NCBI GenBank assembly: GCA_903828455.1
Contig: CAIKMJ010000079.1
Coordinates: forward strand, 1-36,147
Direction: 5' to 3'
Length of the DNA: 36,147 bases
Source: an uncultured Acidobacteriia bacterium
GTDB lineage: Bacteria; Acidobacteriota; Terriglobia; Bryobacterales; Bryobacteraceae
Every line of letters starts with the position of its first letter. Within the stretch, counting starts at the first letter, position 1. Under the pieces are notes generated by a model. That model was not told the origin of the DNA. It ran no database searches and saw only the letters and a program-made list of their open reading frames with translations. This document shows, in pieces, positions 18,324-28,626 of this stretch. The position numbers and the translations under genes were made by a program.

Positions 18324-18418
18324 GTGAGCTTCGGAGCGTGAGCTTCGGAGCGTGAGCTTCGTCGCACGTTCTTCGTCACATTTATCGTCGCCTGTATCGT
18401 CGCCTGTATCGTCGCCTG
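18324..18418. repeat. Two adjacent short tandem arrays (14 bp and 12 bp)
   Basis: GTGAGCTTCGGAGC occurs at 18324-18337 and 18338-18351, with a partial third to 18360. TATCGTCGCCTG occurs three times in a row at 18383-18418. Both lie within 180 bases of the start of the giant gene and could be in its leader or promoter. Confidence 0.88.
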
Positions 18419-18501
18419 TACCCCGCAGTTCCGGGCCGAATGCGCGAATTGTATGCGGAAATGTGGTGAGATTCAGGCGCTTGAAGGATACTAAAAGCTT
18501 G

Positions 18502-21500
18502 ATGACCCTGAGCACGCACCGCAGTCACGAATGCGAATCTGCCCGGACGGGCGAATGCTGTTCACCGACGTCGGTCCGCCTGCCCGGTCGGCCCGCCCGA
18601 CGAGGCAGAATACATCCCGCGGTGGAAGCATTGCGCGTTCCCTTGCTGGTCGTATTTTTACTGCTGTCGTTTGGCGTCTTCGCCTCAGCCCAACTCGCTA
18701 CGGGCGTCATCCAGACGATAGCCGGGATACCGGGCAGCGGAGGTACGACCGGGAACGGCGGAAGCGCGCTCAACGCTCAGTTGAACGAGCCAATAGCTGT
18801 TGCATTCGATGCCAGCGGCAATATGTACGTGGCCGATTACGCAAACTGCGCGATTCGCAAGGTGTCGGCGGGCACCCGTGTTATCACCACCGTGGCTGGG
18901 ATCCTGGGCCAGTGTGGTTACTCCGGGGACGGCGGACCGGCGACCAGCGCTTTGCTGAGCAGCCCTTGGGGTATAGCGTTCGATTCCACCGGAAACCTTT
19001 ACCTTTCCGATGCCGGCAACAATGTGATTCGCAAGGTCTCGGCGGCCGACGGCACCATTAGTACGGTAGCCGGCATCCAGGGAGAGTCCGGCTACAACGG
19101 CGACGGTATTCCGGCGGCCGCCGCCTGGCTCGGCTACCCGCTGGGCCTCGCATTCGATTCAGCTGACAACCTGTATATTGCCGACTATCAAAACAACGTG
19201 GTTCGAGAGGTATCGGCCGAAACCGGTTACATCAGCACGGTCGCCGGAATCCCGCAAATCCCGGGCTGCTCCGGCGATGATGGACCGGCAATCAACGCGG
19301 GACTGGGGGGGCCCACAGGCGTCGCGCTCGACCCACAGGGCAATCTGTACATTGCCGATTACGCGGACCACCTGATTCGCCAGGTATTGGCGGGAAGCGG
19401 CATCATCAGCACGGCCGCGGGTTCGCCCTGCAGCGCCGGTTATAGCGGAGACGGCGGATACGCATTCGGAGCGCAGTTGAATGGACCGACTGACGTCAAG
19501 GTGGATGCCGCAGGCAACCTGTTTATCGCCGATATCGGCAACGCCATCATTCGCGAGGTATCGGCGAGCACCGGCAACATCAACACGGTGGCCGGTACGC
19601 CGCAGGCCGCCGGCTTCGGCGGCGACGGAGGACCGGCGACATCAGCGCAGCTATACGGACCGTACGGCATCGGGCTGGATTCGAATGGCAATTTGTACAT
19701 TGCCGATGCCCTCAATGAGGTGGTTCGTGAAGTCGGAGGGCTCGGAGGCGTGGCTCCGCCTCAAATCGGGACGGCCGAAGGCTCCGCAACCGTGCCTGGC
19801 GACAGCAGCGATGGCGCCTACGGGCAGGTATATATATACGGTGGCGGCCACTTCAATTCCGGCGTCCAGGTCAGGAGCATCACCTGGTACAGCAATCTCT
19901 CCGGCGGCGCGTCTCTTATTACGCCGATTCTCTTCGAACAAACCGGGACCAGTCCTGCCGTGTACACCATCCGGGGCGTTGGGGCGACGGTAAACTCTAC
20001 GAACTCCACGTCGCCGCAGACGGCGCCATTCGTCCTGCTGTACGGCACCGACAAGACGACGAACGGCAATTTCACGTGGGGCTTTGTAAATTCCTCGGTG
20101 AACGCCAGCGGCGTGCAGGGTGCAACCAGCGCCGGGGCGGTGGACTTCACTTCGAACAATCTCACGGGCCCGGGCGTTGGCGGGGAGGGTACAACCAATG
20201 AGTGGTACTTCACGCCCTCCAGTTTCGGCCCGTCGATTACGCTGAATCTCGGTTACGGCTTCGGGCTTGGCGGCGGCGGGAACTTCAGCCTGTATACAGG
20301 GGGAGCCCGCAACTACTCCGCGTTCATGAGCGGAAGTCAGGCCTCGGGCACGGCACTCTCGGCCGCACCCAATCCTTCGATTGCGGGACAGAACGTGACG
20401 TTTACCGCGACCGTTACACCGTCGGACGCGACCGGAACCGTGACGTTCCTGGACGGGACGACCACGCTCGGAACGGGAACGCTCAACGGCGCCGTGGCGA
20501 CCTACTCGACGGCGGCGCTGTCGCCGGGAACGCACTCGATCACCGCGGTGTACGGCGGCGACCGCAACTACCCGGGCAGCACGTCGGCGGCAGTCAGCCA
20601 GACGGTGGGCGGCGCGAGCCAGTCGATCAGCTTCAGCGCGTTGCCGAACGAGGCCTTCGGCACGGCTCCGTTTTCGGTGAGCGCAACGGCGAGTTCCGAA
20701 CTTCCCGTGAGCTTTGCTTCGACGACCTCGACAACCTGCAGCGTGTCGGGCGCAATCGTCACGCTGCTGGCTTTGGGAACCTGCACGATTGAGGCGACCC
20801 AGCCCGGGGACTCCAATTACGCGGCCGCTGCGCCGGTGGACCAGAGCTTTACGGTAACGCAGGGGAGCCAGACGATCAGCTTCGGCACGCAGTCGGCCCG
20901 GACTTACGGAGCGGCGCCCTTCACAATCAGCGCGACGGCGACGTCGGGTCTGCCGGTCACTTTCGCCACCGTCAATACGCTGATCAACGTTCAGTTCGGC
21001 AATGGCGGAACGCCGCAGCAGACCGGGCCGGGCGCCATCGGGAATTCGGGCGATACGTGGAATTTACTGAAAGGTACCGGCGGGAACGGCGTCACGGGAT
21101 CGAATGTGGCGGTGGTGGACAGCAAGGGGAATCCGTCGCCGGTTACGGTCAGCTGGAATGGGACGGGGCTCTATAACAACGGGCCGGGTGCGTTCACCGG
21201 TACGCCGTGGGCCAATCTGGTCTATGGCTACCTGTATTTCTTCGGTGGCACGCCGAAGACGCTGACGATTGCCGGCCTGACGCCCAACGCCGGGTATTCC
21301 CTGTACATGATCGCGCAACCCGGAGCGCCTTCGCGTCCCACGCAGTTCGCGGTGAATGGCGGGAGCCCGGTGTCGACCGATGGCAGCAACACTGCCAATA
21401 CCATGATCAGCGGGAAGAACTATGCGCTGCTGAACGTGACCGCGGACGGCACCGGAGTGCTGAACGTCGCGATGTCGGCGCTCAGCAGCGAGGGCGACGT

Positions 21501-24500
21501 CAACGGGTTCCAGTTAACCGGAACGTCGGCTTGTTCCGTGTCGGGCGCGACGGTGACGCTGTTGGCCCCGGGGACCTGTACGATTCAGGCGACGCAGGCC
21601 GGGAATGCGAACTACGCGGCGGCGACGCCGGTGAACCAGAGCTTCACCGTGAATCCGCCGTCGACAACAAGTTACGCCGGTCCCGACCTCGGAGACGGTG
21701 CGTGGCGTACCGCTTCCCGGACGAAGCCGCTCGACCCGGACGGCGATAACGTTTACGGGACGGCCGGATACGACGTCCTCTACAGCCAGAACGGAAACCT
21801 GCAGAGCCTGCCGACCGGAGTCAGCGTCACACAGCTGGCGCCGGGTCTTTATCCCGGAAATGGCGGTTACACCGTGATTGATAATCCGGCCACGCCGGGT
21901 TCGACCATCATTAGCGGCGTCGGCTATTTCGGGGGAATTACTCCCGGCGCCGCTTACGACTTCGTTTCGGTCAGCTTCAGCGCCAACGCGAAATACGTCA
22001 TGGGGATTTACAGCGACAATACGGACTACGCGGGAATTTCGCCGTCCGCGCTCCGGGTCTACCAGGTCAGCGGCGGAACGGCCGACAGCGGTCTGATTAC
22101 TACGGCCGGCACCCGGAACGGCGACTGGTATTTTTTCAATATTTCAGCCAACGCCGGCGATGTTTTTCATATTCAGGGCATCGCTCAGTCATCCCCGCCC
22201 GGCAGCTCGGGCATTGGTATTGTCACGTTCGACAGCGGACAAGGCAAGACTTTCCAGACCATCACCTTCGCCCAGCCCGCTTCCGTTGACCTGCTGAGCG
22301 GGCCGGTCACGCTGATGGCAACCGCGCCCGGCGGGCCGGTTAGCTTCGCCTCGAAAACAACCGCCGTTTGTACGGTGAATGGCAGCACGGTGACGCTGGT
22401 CGCCGCCGGTACCTGCACCATTGAAGCGACCCAGGCCGGGAATACAACGTATTCCGCCGCGGCACCGGTGGACCAGAGCTTCACGGTCACGAGCGCCGTG
22501 ACGACCACGACGCTCTCGGCGGCTCCGAATCCGTCGCGGTTCGGGCAGAGCGTGACGTTTACCGCCACAGTCACGGTGACTGGCGGCGGGGGCCCGACCG
22601 GGACGGTGACGTTTAAGGACGGAACGACGACGCTGGGCACGGGAACACTCGCCAACGGCGTCGCGACCTACTCGACCGCGACGCTTTCGGTGGCGACGCA
22701 TGCGGTGACGGCGGCTTATGGCGGCGACACCCATTACATGGCCAGCACGTCAACGGCGCTCAACCAGGTGGTGAATCAGATTCCTGTAACGGCGACCGTG
22801 ACTTCCTCGGCGAACCCGGCGACGCTGGGGCAGCCGGTGACGCTGACAACGACGGTCTCGCCCTCGGCAGCCACCGGCTCCGTGACCTTCTACGACGGCA
22901 CGAATGTGCTTGGAACCGGCACTTTGTCCGCCGGCCAGGCCAAACTGACGACATCGCTGCTGCCGTCCGGTACGCGTTCCATAACGGCGCGATATAACGG
23001 AGCCCCAGGCTACGCGCCGACCGCTGCGGCGGCCTTGCCGCTGACGGTGAACGTGCTGCTGGAAAGCGGCTTTGCGGCGGAGGCGGATCGCGGGACGGCA
23101 GCGCAACCGCGCGCCGTGGCGGTCGCCGACTTCAACGGCGACGGCCATGCCGACCTCGCCGTGGCGAATTCCGGCGCGGGCAACGTGAGCATTCTGCTCG
23201 GCAACGGGGACGGCACATTCGCGGCGCCGGTCAATTACACGACTGCCGCGGGCCCGGTCGCAATCGTGACCGGTGATTTCAACGGCGACGGCAAGACCGA
23301 CATTGCCACGGCCGGTTCCGGCATCAGCGTGCTGGCCGGCAACGGGAACGGGACATTCGGCGCGGCGTCGGGTTACGCGGCGGGCAGCGCAGGCCTCTCA
23401 ACGCTTGCGGCGGCGGATTTCAACGGCGACGGCATCATCGATCTGGCAACGGCCAGCGCGAGCGGGAACGCCGTCTATGTCCTGACGGGCGCCGGTAACG
23501 GCACGTTCGGGTCGGCGGCGAGCCTGACGGTTCAGGGGAGTCCGCAGTCGATCGCGGCGGCCGATTTTAATGGCGACGGCAAAGCCGATATCGTAGCCGC
23601 AAACACGCAGGGCACGATCGCGATCCTGGCGGGCAATGGCGACGGAACGTTCCAGACGGCGGCCAGCAAGGCAGCGGGCCAGTCCCTGAAGTTCGTGGCC
23701 GCGGGCGATCTGAACGGCGATGGATTCGCCGACCTTGTTGCCGCCGACGCGAGCGGCAATAATGTTGTGGTTCTTCTCGGCAAGGGAGACGGCACGTTCC
23801 AGGCCGCCGTGAGCTACGCGGCCGGCACCGCTCCCCAGTCGGTAGCCATTGGCGACTTCAACGGAGACAACAAGGCCGACCTGGCGGTAGTCAGCACCGG
23901 GGCCGTAACCTTGTTTTTCGGCAACGGCGACGGCACGTTCACGGCCGGGCCGACGCAAACGGTAAATGGCACTCCGGTCAATTTGTCGGTGAGCGATCTG
24001 AACGGCGATGGCCGGTCCGACCTCGTCGTCGTCAATCAGGGCACGGCAACGCCGCTGCCCGGCGTCAGCGTGTTTCTGGGCAGTGTTCCGACGCCTTCGG
24101 TGAGTTGCCAGACGGCGACGCGGCCGCTGGCGGCAGGTCTCACCTACAGCCAGAGTTGCCCGGCCACGGGCGGTCAGGCGCCCTACACGTGGTCGGTGAG
24201 CTCCGGTTCGCTTCCGGCGGGCATTACGCTCGATCCGGCGAGCGGCCTTCTCAGCGGCACGCCATCGGCAACCGGCACCTCGACCTTCACGCTGCGGGTT
24301 GTCGACAGCGACACTCCGGCGCAGAGCGCATCGGTCAACGTCACTCTGGTGGTGGCCTCCGCGCTGAGTCTGGCGAAAACTCTGCCGAGCGGCACGCAAG
24401 GCGTTCCCTACTCGGCGACGCTGGCCACCGGCGGACTGCCGCCGGTGAGTTGTTCGGTCTTCGGCGGCGGAACCGTGCCCCCGGGCCTGCAACTCAATGC

Positions 24501-24606
24501 CACGCCCTGCAGCCTCGCGGGAAGTCCCACCGCCGGCGGCACTTACAATTTCGTGGTCACGGCCACGGACGGCGCCACTCCGCCACAATCGGCGACCCAG
24601 ACCTAG
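18502..24606 (+). CDS. Giant multidomain exported protein, N-terminal part (ends at in-frame TAG)
   Basis: A 2034-residue reading in this frame. After a hydrophobic signal (RVPLLVVFLLLSFGVFASAQ) come about six NHL propeller repeats (18700-19735, such as FDSTGNLYLSDAGNNVIRKV), an unassigned domain (to about 20340), bacterial Ig group-3 domains (for example ALSAAPNPSIAGQNVTFTAT), MBG-like repeats ending 'GTCTIEATQ', two inserted jelly-roll-like domains, and about seven FG-GAP/VCBS repeats with DFNGDGxxD calcium loops (23100-24085). It ends in He_PIG-type Ig repeats. This is the architecture of a surface or secreted adhesin or binding protein. The start is uncertain: ATG 18502, or GTG 18622 just before the signal; the frame is open from 18352. 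The stop TAG at 24604-24606 falls inside an Ig repeat, and the same frame continues for another 1322 codons. Confidence 0.85.
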   Translation: MTLSTHRSHECESARTGECCSPTSVRLPGRPARRGRIHPAVEALRVPLLVVFLLLSFGVFASAQLATGVIQTIAGIPGSGGTTGNGGSALNAQLNEPIAVAFDASGNMYVADYANCAIRKVSAGTRVITTVAGILGQCGYSGDGGPATSALLSSPWGIAFDSTGNLYLSDAGNNVIRKVSAADGTISTVAGIQGESGYNGDGIPAAAAWLGYPLGLAFDSADNLYIADYQNNVVREVSAETGYISTVAGIPQIPGCSGDDGPAINAGLGGPTGVALDPQGNLYIADYADHLIRQVLAGSGIISTAAGSPCSAGYSGDGGYAFGAQLNGPTDVKVDAAGNLFIADIGNAIIREVSASTGNINTVAGTPQAAGFGGDGGPATSAQLYGPYGIGLDSNGNLYIADALNEVVREVGGLGGVAPPQIGTAEGSATVPGDSSDGAYGQVYIYGGGHFNSGVQVRSITWYSNLSGGASLITPILFEQTGTSPAVYTIRGVGATVNSTNSTSPQTAPFVLLYGTDKTTNGNFTWGFVNSSVNASGVQGATSAGAVDFTSNNLTGPGVGGEGTTNEWYFTPSSFGPSITLNLGYGFGLGGGGNFSLYTGGARNYSAFMSGSQASGTALSAAPNPSIAGQNVTFTATVTPSDATGTVTFLDGTTTLGTGTLNGAVATYSTAALSPGTHSITAVYGGDRNYPGSTSAAVSQTVGGASQSISFSALPNEAFGTAPFSVSATASSELPVSFASTTSTTCSVSGAIVTLLALGTCTIEATQPGDSNYAAAAPVDQSFTVTQGSQTISFGTQSARTYGAAPFTISATATSGLPVTFATVNTLINVQFGNGGTPQQTGPGAIGNSGDTWNLLKGTGGNGVTGSNVAVVDSKGNPSPVTVSWNGTGLYNNGPGAFTGTPWANLVYGYLYFFGGTPKTLTIAGLTPNAGYSLYMIAQPGAPSRPTQFAVNGGSPVSTDGSNTANTMISGKNYALLNVTADGTGVLNVAMSALSSEGDVNGFQLTGTSACSVSGATVTLLAPGTCTIQATQAGNANYAAATPVNQSFTVNPPSTTSYAGPDLGDGAWRTASRTKPLDPDGDNVYGTAGYDVLYSQNGNLQSLPTGVSVTQLAPGLYPGNGGYTVIDNPATPGSTIISGVGYFGGITPGAAYDFVSVSFSANAKYVMGIYSDNTDYAGISPSALRVYQVSGGTADSGLITTAGTRNGDWYFFNISANAGDVFHIQGIAQSSPPGSSGIGIVTFDSGQGKTFQTITFAQPASVDLLSGPVTLMATAPGGPVSFASKTTAVCTVNGSTVTLVAAGTCTIEATQAGNTTYSAAAPVDQSFTVTSAVTTTTLSAAPNPSRFGQSVTFTATVTVTGGGGPTGTVTFKDGTTTLGTGTLANGVATYSTATLSVATHAVTAAYGGDTHYMASTSTALNQVVNQIPVTATVTSSANPATLGQPVTLTTTVSPSAATGSVTFYDGTNVLGTGTLSAGQAKLTTSLLPSGTRSITARYNGAPGYAPTAAAALPLTVNVLLESGFAAEADRGTAAQPRAVAVADFNGDGHADLAVANSGAGNVSILLGNGDGTFAAPVNYTTAAGPVAIVTGDFNGDGKTDIATAGSGISVLAGNGNGTFGAASGYAAGSAGLSTLAAADFNGDGIIDLATASASGNAVYVLTGAGNGTFGSAASLTVQGSPQSIAAADFNGDGKADIVAANTQGTIAILAGNGDGTFQTAASKAAGQSLKFVAAGDLNGDGFADLVAADASGNNVVVLLGKGDGTFQAAVSYAAGTAPQSVAIGDFNGDNKADLAVVSTGAVTLFFGNGDGTFTAGPTQTVNGTPVNLSVSDLNGDGRSDLVVVNQGTATPLPGVSVFLGSVPTPSVSCQTATRPLAAGLTYSQSCPATGGQAPYTWSVSSGSLPAGITLDPASGLLSGTPSATGTSTFTLRVVDSDTPAQSASVNVTLVVASALSLAKTLPSGTQGVPYSATLATGGLPPVSCSVFGGGTVPPGLQLNATPCSLAGSPTAGGTYNFVVTATDGATPPQSATQT

Positions 24607-24609
24607 ACG

Positions 24610-27600
24610 GTGACCATCAGCTTCCAGCCGTTGCAGATCACCACTTCCACGCTGCCGAAGGGGCAGATTGGCACGGCCTACGGGCCGGTCACTTTGAGCG
24701 CTTCCGGCGGATCGGGATCGTTCTCCTGGTCGGCGACCGGCTTGCCCGCCGGCCTCACGCTGAGCGCTGGCGGCGTGCTGAGCGGAACTCCCACCGCGTC
24801 GTACACCGGCAACGTGTCGGTCACGGTCAACGATACGCAGGCGAATTCCTCGGCCACGCAGACGCTGGCGCTGACCGTTGTGTACCCGCCGCTGACCATC
24901 ACCACCACCTCGCTGCCGAACGGGCAGGCCGGGGTGGCGTATGGTCCGGTCACATTAGCAGCTACCGGAGGTTCGACTAAATACACCTGGGCGGCGACCG
25001 GCTTGCCCACCGGCCTGAAGCTGAGCGCGGCCGGCGTGCTGAGCGGAACGCCGACGAGCTTATCGAGCAGCGTTACGTTTACCGTAACGGACACCACGGC
25101 GGCCGCCACGGCGGTGCAGAGCCTGACGCTGACGGTTACGGCGCTGCCGCTGCTGATCAGCGGCCCTGCCAGCCTCGGCTCGGTCGCGACCGGTCAGGCC
25201 GTGTCCGGAGCGTATACCGCAACCGGCGGACTCGCCCCGTATAACTGGTCGCTCGCCGGCGCGCCGGCCGGAATCACGATCGATGCCGGCGGCAAACTCA
25301 GCGGCTCGCTCGCCACACCGGGCAGTTCCGGATTTACCGTGCAGGTCACCGATGCGCTGTCGACGACCGCAACGGTATCGGTATCCGTCTCGGCATTCGG
25401 AATCCTCACGACATCGCTGCCGTCGGCTTCGACGCTGACCACTTATAATTCGGCGATTACGATCGCCGGCGGCACCGCGCCGTTCAGTTACGCGGCTACC
25501 GGGCTGCCGGACGGCCTCAGCCTCAACGGCGGAACGCTCACCGGACAGGCCGTGAATCCCGGCACCGCGACAATCACCATTGTGGTGACCGACGCCAAAG
25601 GCCTGAGCGCCACCGTATCTTACTCGCTGACCGTCACCGGCCCCGGCCCGCTGGCGATCCCCAAAACCGCGCTGCCGGACGGTACGGCCGGAACGCCTTA
25701 TTCGCAGACGCTCACGGCGACCGGCGGCCAGCCGCCTTATACGTGGTCTCTCACCGGCGGAGCGCTGCCGGCGGGCTTCAGCATCTCCCCGGCGGGCGTG
25801 GTCTCGGGCCTCTCCAACGACCCGGGCACCGCCTCATTCGGCGTCCAGGTTGTGGACACCAACGGCACAACGAAGCTGGCCACCATTTCGCTGAATATTG
25901 TGGCGGCCCCGCTGGTGATCACGAACGGAGCGAGTCTGCCGAACGCCATGGCGCTGGTCGACTACCCCGGCCAGATCCTGGCGGCCACTGGCGGCACGGC
26001 GCCTTACACGTTCGGCGTGACCGGTACGCTGCCTCCGGGACTTTCGCTTTCGGGCGGCCAGATCAGCGGCTCTCCCACCACCGCCGGCACCTACAGCTTT
26101 ACGCTGACGGTCGCCGATTCGGCAACGCCGCCGCTGTCCGGCAGTCTGAAGACGCAGATTCTGGTGAAGCCCAATTCTCCGGATCTGGTGATCTCCACCA
26201 ACAGCGCGTCGTTCACCCTCGTGTCCGGTTCGTCGGACGTGCCCTCTTCGAACAACGTGAACGTTCGTTCCAGCGTGGCGTCGCAGGCGATCACGTTCAC
26301 TACTTCGGTCAATCCCCCGGCGCCCTGGCTGACGGTGAGCGCGGGCGGGTCAACGCCGACCGGGGTTTCGATCGGGCTGTCGGCGGCGAGCCTCGCGCTG
26401 ACGTCGAAAGGGTCGCCCTACACCACCACAGTCGTGGTCACCTGCAAGTCGACCGCGTGCGCGGGGAACTCGCAGTCGATCGGCGTAACGCTGGGCGTGA
26501 CGGACCTGCCGCCCGTACTCCGCGCCGGTCCGGACCTGATTTCCTTTACCGCTTCGGCGGCCGATCCGCAGCCGTCCTCGCAGCAGATCAGCATTCAGGA
26601 TGCCGGCGGCGGCACGATCCAGGGAATCTCGGTCACGGCAGCCGATCCGTGGCTTACGATCGGTCCGCTTCCCGCCGCGGTCCAGCCGGGGCCGGGCGCT
26701 TCGATTAACGTGACTGCAAATCCAGCCGGTCTGTCGGCCGGCTTCTATCGCAGCACGATCTTTATCTCCACCTCGGCGGGGACATCGGCGGTCCCGGTCA
26801 ACCTGCTGATCTCCGCCGGCGGAACCATGACGCTCGGGCCGAGCGGCAGTCAGTTCTCCATGCCGCAGGGCGGCGCGCCGGGCAATCCGAGCGGCTCCTT
26901 CCTGGTCAGCGTGTCCTCGAGCACAAACGTGAACTACAGCGCTTCCGTGCTGCCCGGAGCGAGCTGGCTTCGCCTCGGCAACGGCGCGGGCAGCGCCACC
27001 GGCTCCAGTCCCGGAACCGTGACTTTCTCCATCGATCCGGCGGCTGCCGCGGCGCTTGCCACCGGCGCGTTCTACGGGACGATCCGGGTGACGGCGTCGG
27101 GCGTTGTGAACTCGCCGCAGGATTACCAGGTGATCCTGAACGTCGCGCCGGCAACGAAATCGGTCGCGATCGACCCCGAACCGGCCGGACTTCTTTTCCT
27201 GAGCGGGGGAACGGCTGGCTTGCCGGCCCAGACCATTCAGGTCTTCGCGGCGTCTCCGGCTCCGCTCACCTATCAGGCGGCTGCGACTGTGGATGACGGC
27301 AGCGGGTGGCTTTCGATCTCGCCCTCGGCCGGTTCGGCGTCCGCGCTGTCGCCGGGCAAGGTGGCGGTGTCGGTCAATCCCGCGGGCTTGTCGGCCGGGG
27401 TACACCGCGGCCGCGTGACGTTCGGCGCTTCCAGCTCCGCCGTCCCCGCCGTAAACGTGACGGTGGTTGTTTCGCCGTCGCTGGCCGGCGGCGCCACTTC
27501 CTTCTTCCAGCCCAACGAGGTTTCCGAGACCGGCACGAGCCGGCAGCTGGGCACAACGTGCTCCAGTCCGCAGCTTGCGCCCACGCAGACCGGTCTGGTG

Positions 27601-28578
27601 AACAGTTTCTCGGCCCCGGCATCGTGGCCGACGCCGCTCGCCATCACACTGGTGGATACGTGCGGGACGCTCGTCGGCAACGGCCAGATCATTACCACGT
27701 TCTCCAACGGCGATCCGCCGCTGATTCTGAACCCGATCGACACTAAGCATGGGCTGTATTCGGGTACCTGGACGCCGCGCAAGTCGGCGGCGCAGGTGAC
27801 GATTGCGGCGCGCGCCACGGCTCCGGGCTACAGCGCGGCGTCGGTGCAGATCGGCGGGCAGGTGGTGCCCAACGCGGCGCCGGTGCTGAATCCGAACGGC
27901 ACCACCGACATCTTCCATCCTCAGGTGGGCGGCGGCCTTGGACCGGGCAATATCGTCCAGATCTACGGGGCGAATCTGGCCAATCAGCCGGCCACGCCCT
28001 CCTCGCTGCCGCTGCCGACGGCACTCACCGGCACGAGCGTCCTGATTGGCGGCGTGCAGGCTCCGCTGTATTACGTGAGCCCCACGCAGATCAATGCGCA
28101 GATTCCCTTTGAGCTGACTCCGGGCAATCAGTATCAGCTCATCGTCAGCGCCAACGGAGCGCTCACCACGCCGGAACCGATTCAGCTCAACACCGGAACG
28201 CCGGCCGTGCTGCAGTTTACTTCCGGTGAGGTCGAGGCGCTGCACGCCGACGGCAGCCTGATTTCGGATACGTCGCCGGCCGCGCCGGGAGAATCCATCG
28301 TGATCTTCCTCACCGGTCTGGGCGCAACCGACATCAGCGTCCCGAGCGGCGCGGCGGCGCCGAGCAGTCCTCTGGCGAACGTGCTGAACGTGCCGGTCCT
28401 GACGCTGAACGGCAATCCGGCGCCGGTGCAGTTTGCCGGCTTAACGCCGGGCCTGGTGGGTCTCTATCAGATCAATTTCCAGGTTCCGGCCGGTCTGGCG
28501 CCAGGCAACATACAGCTGGCGATTACGCAGAACGGGGTCCAGAGTAACGTCGCCGTTCTGCCGGTCGGGACGCCGTAG
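24610..28578 (+). CDS. Giant multidomain protein, C-terminal part (same frame after TAG)
   Basis: 1322 codons in the same frame as the upstream part. Contents in order: He_PIG-type Ig repeats (LPNGQAGVAYGPVTLAATGG and similar, 24640-26160), BACON-like domains with 'PWLTVS/PWLTIG' motifs (26170-27480), and a C-terminal TIGR03437-type domain (27870-28575: PGNIVQIYGANLA, YVSPTQINAQIPFELTPG, IFLTGLGATD, GLYQINFQVP). The apparent start GTG at 24610 has no ribosome binding site, and this part has no signal peptide, so it would not be exported if made alone. It is best read as the rest of the gene starting at 18502, separated by one amber codon (or a sequence error); real expression would need readthrough. 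Confidence 0.82.
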   Translation: MTISFQPLQITTSTLPKGQIGTAYGPVTLSASGGSGSFSWSATGLPAGLTLSAGGVLSGTPTASYTGNVSVTVNDTQANSSATQTLALTVVYPPLTITTTSLPNGQAGVAYGPVTLAATGGSTKYTWAATGLPTGLKLSAAGVLSGTPTSLSSSVTFTVTDTTAAATAVQSLTLTVTALPLLISGPASLGSVATGQAVSGAYTATGGLAPYNWSLAGAPAGITIDAGGKLSGSLATPGSSGFTVQVTDALSTTATVSVSVSAFGILTTSLPSASTLTTYNSAITIAGGTAPFSYAATGLPDGLSLNGGTLTGQAVNPGTATITIVVTDAKGLSATVSYSLTVTGPGPLAIPKTALPDGTAGTPYSQTLTATGGQPPYTWSLTGGALPAGFSISPAGVVSGLSNDPGTASFGVQVVDTNGTTKLATISLNIVAAPLVITNGASLPNAMALVDYPGQILAATGGTAPYTFGVTGTLPPGLSLSGGQISGSPTTAGTYSFTLTVADSATPPLSGSLKTQILVKPNSPDLVISTNSASFTLVSGSSDVPSSNNVNVRSSVASQAITFTTSVNPPAPWLTVSAGGSTPTGVSIGLSAASLALTSKGSPYTTTVVVTCKSTACAGNSQSIGVTLGVTDLPPVLRAGPDLISFTASAADPQPSSQQISIQDAGGGTIQGISVTAADPWLTIGPLPAAVQPGPGASINVTANPAGLSAGFYRSTIFISTSAGTSAVPVNLLISAGGTMTLGPSGSQFSMPQGGAPGNPSGSFLVSVSSSTNVNYSASVLPGASWLRLGNGAGSATGSSPGTVTFSIDPAAAAALATGAFYGTIRVTASGVVNSPQDYQVILNVAPATKSVAIDPEPAGLLFLSGGTAGLPAQTIQVFAASPAPLTYQAAATVDDGSGWLSISPSAGSASALSPGKVAVSVNPAGLSAGVHRGRVTFGASSSAVPAVNVTVVVSPSLAGGATSFFQPNEVSETGTSRQLGTTCSSPQLAPTQTGLVNSFSAPASWPTPLAITLVDTCGTLVGNGQIITTFSNGDPPLILNPIDTKHGLYSGTWTPRKSAAQVTIAARATAPGYSAASVQIGGQVVPNAAPVLNPNGTTDIFHPQVGGGLGPGNIVQIYGANLANQPATPSSLPLPTALTGTSVLIGGVQAPLYYVSPTQINAQIPFELTPGNQYQLIVSANGALTTPEPIQLNTGTPAVLQFTSGEVEALHADGSLISDTSPAAPGESIVIFLTGLGATDISVPSGAAAPSSPLANVLNVPVLTLNGNPAPVQFAGLTPGLVGLYQINFQVPAGLAPGNIQLAITQNGVQSNVAVLPVGTP

Positions 28579-28626
28579 TGTGTCCGGCGGCCGTTTCACC
28601 GATACTGCGGGATCGGGCCGGCGCCC

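Larger units (their letters stand above)
17781..18501. other. Repeat-containing gap upstream of the giant gene
   Basis: No gene is supported in these 721 bases. The stretch holds the DUF721 operon promoter region, a 21-bp perfect duplication (17973-18014), a 14-bp repeat (18324-18360) and a 12-bp repeat (18383-18418). Base composition is lower in G+C around 18160-18240. Open frames on both strands lack motifs. Confidence 0.6.

Noticed and set aside
18291-18515. Minus-strand open frame of 74 codons with TGDD repeats
   Set aside because: It is produced by the 12-bp repeat at 18383-18418 and has no family features.
26350-28245. Minus-strand open frame of 631 codons over the giant gene
   Set aside because: Arg/Gly-rich shadow of the real plus-strand repeats, without motifs.
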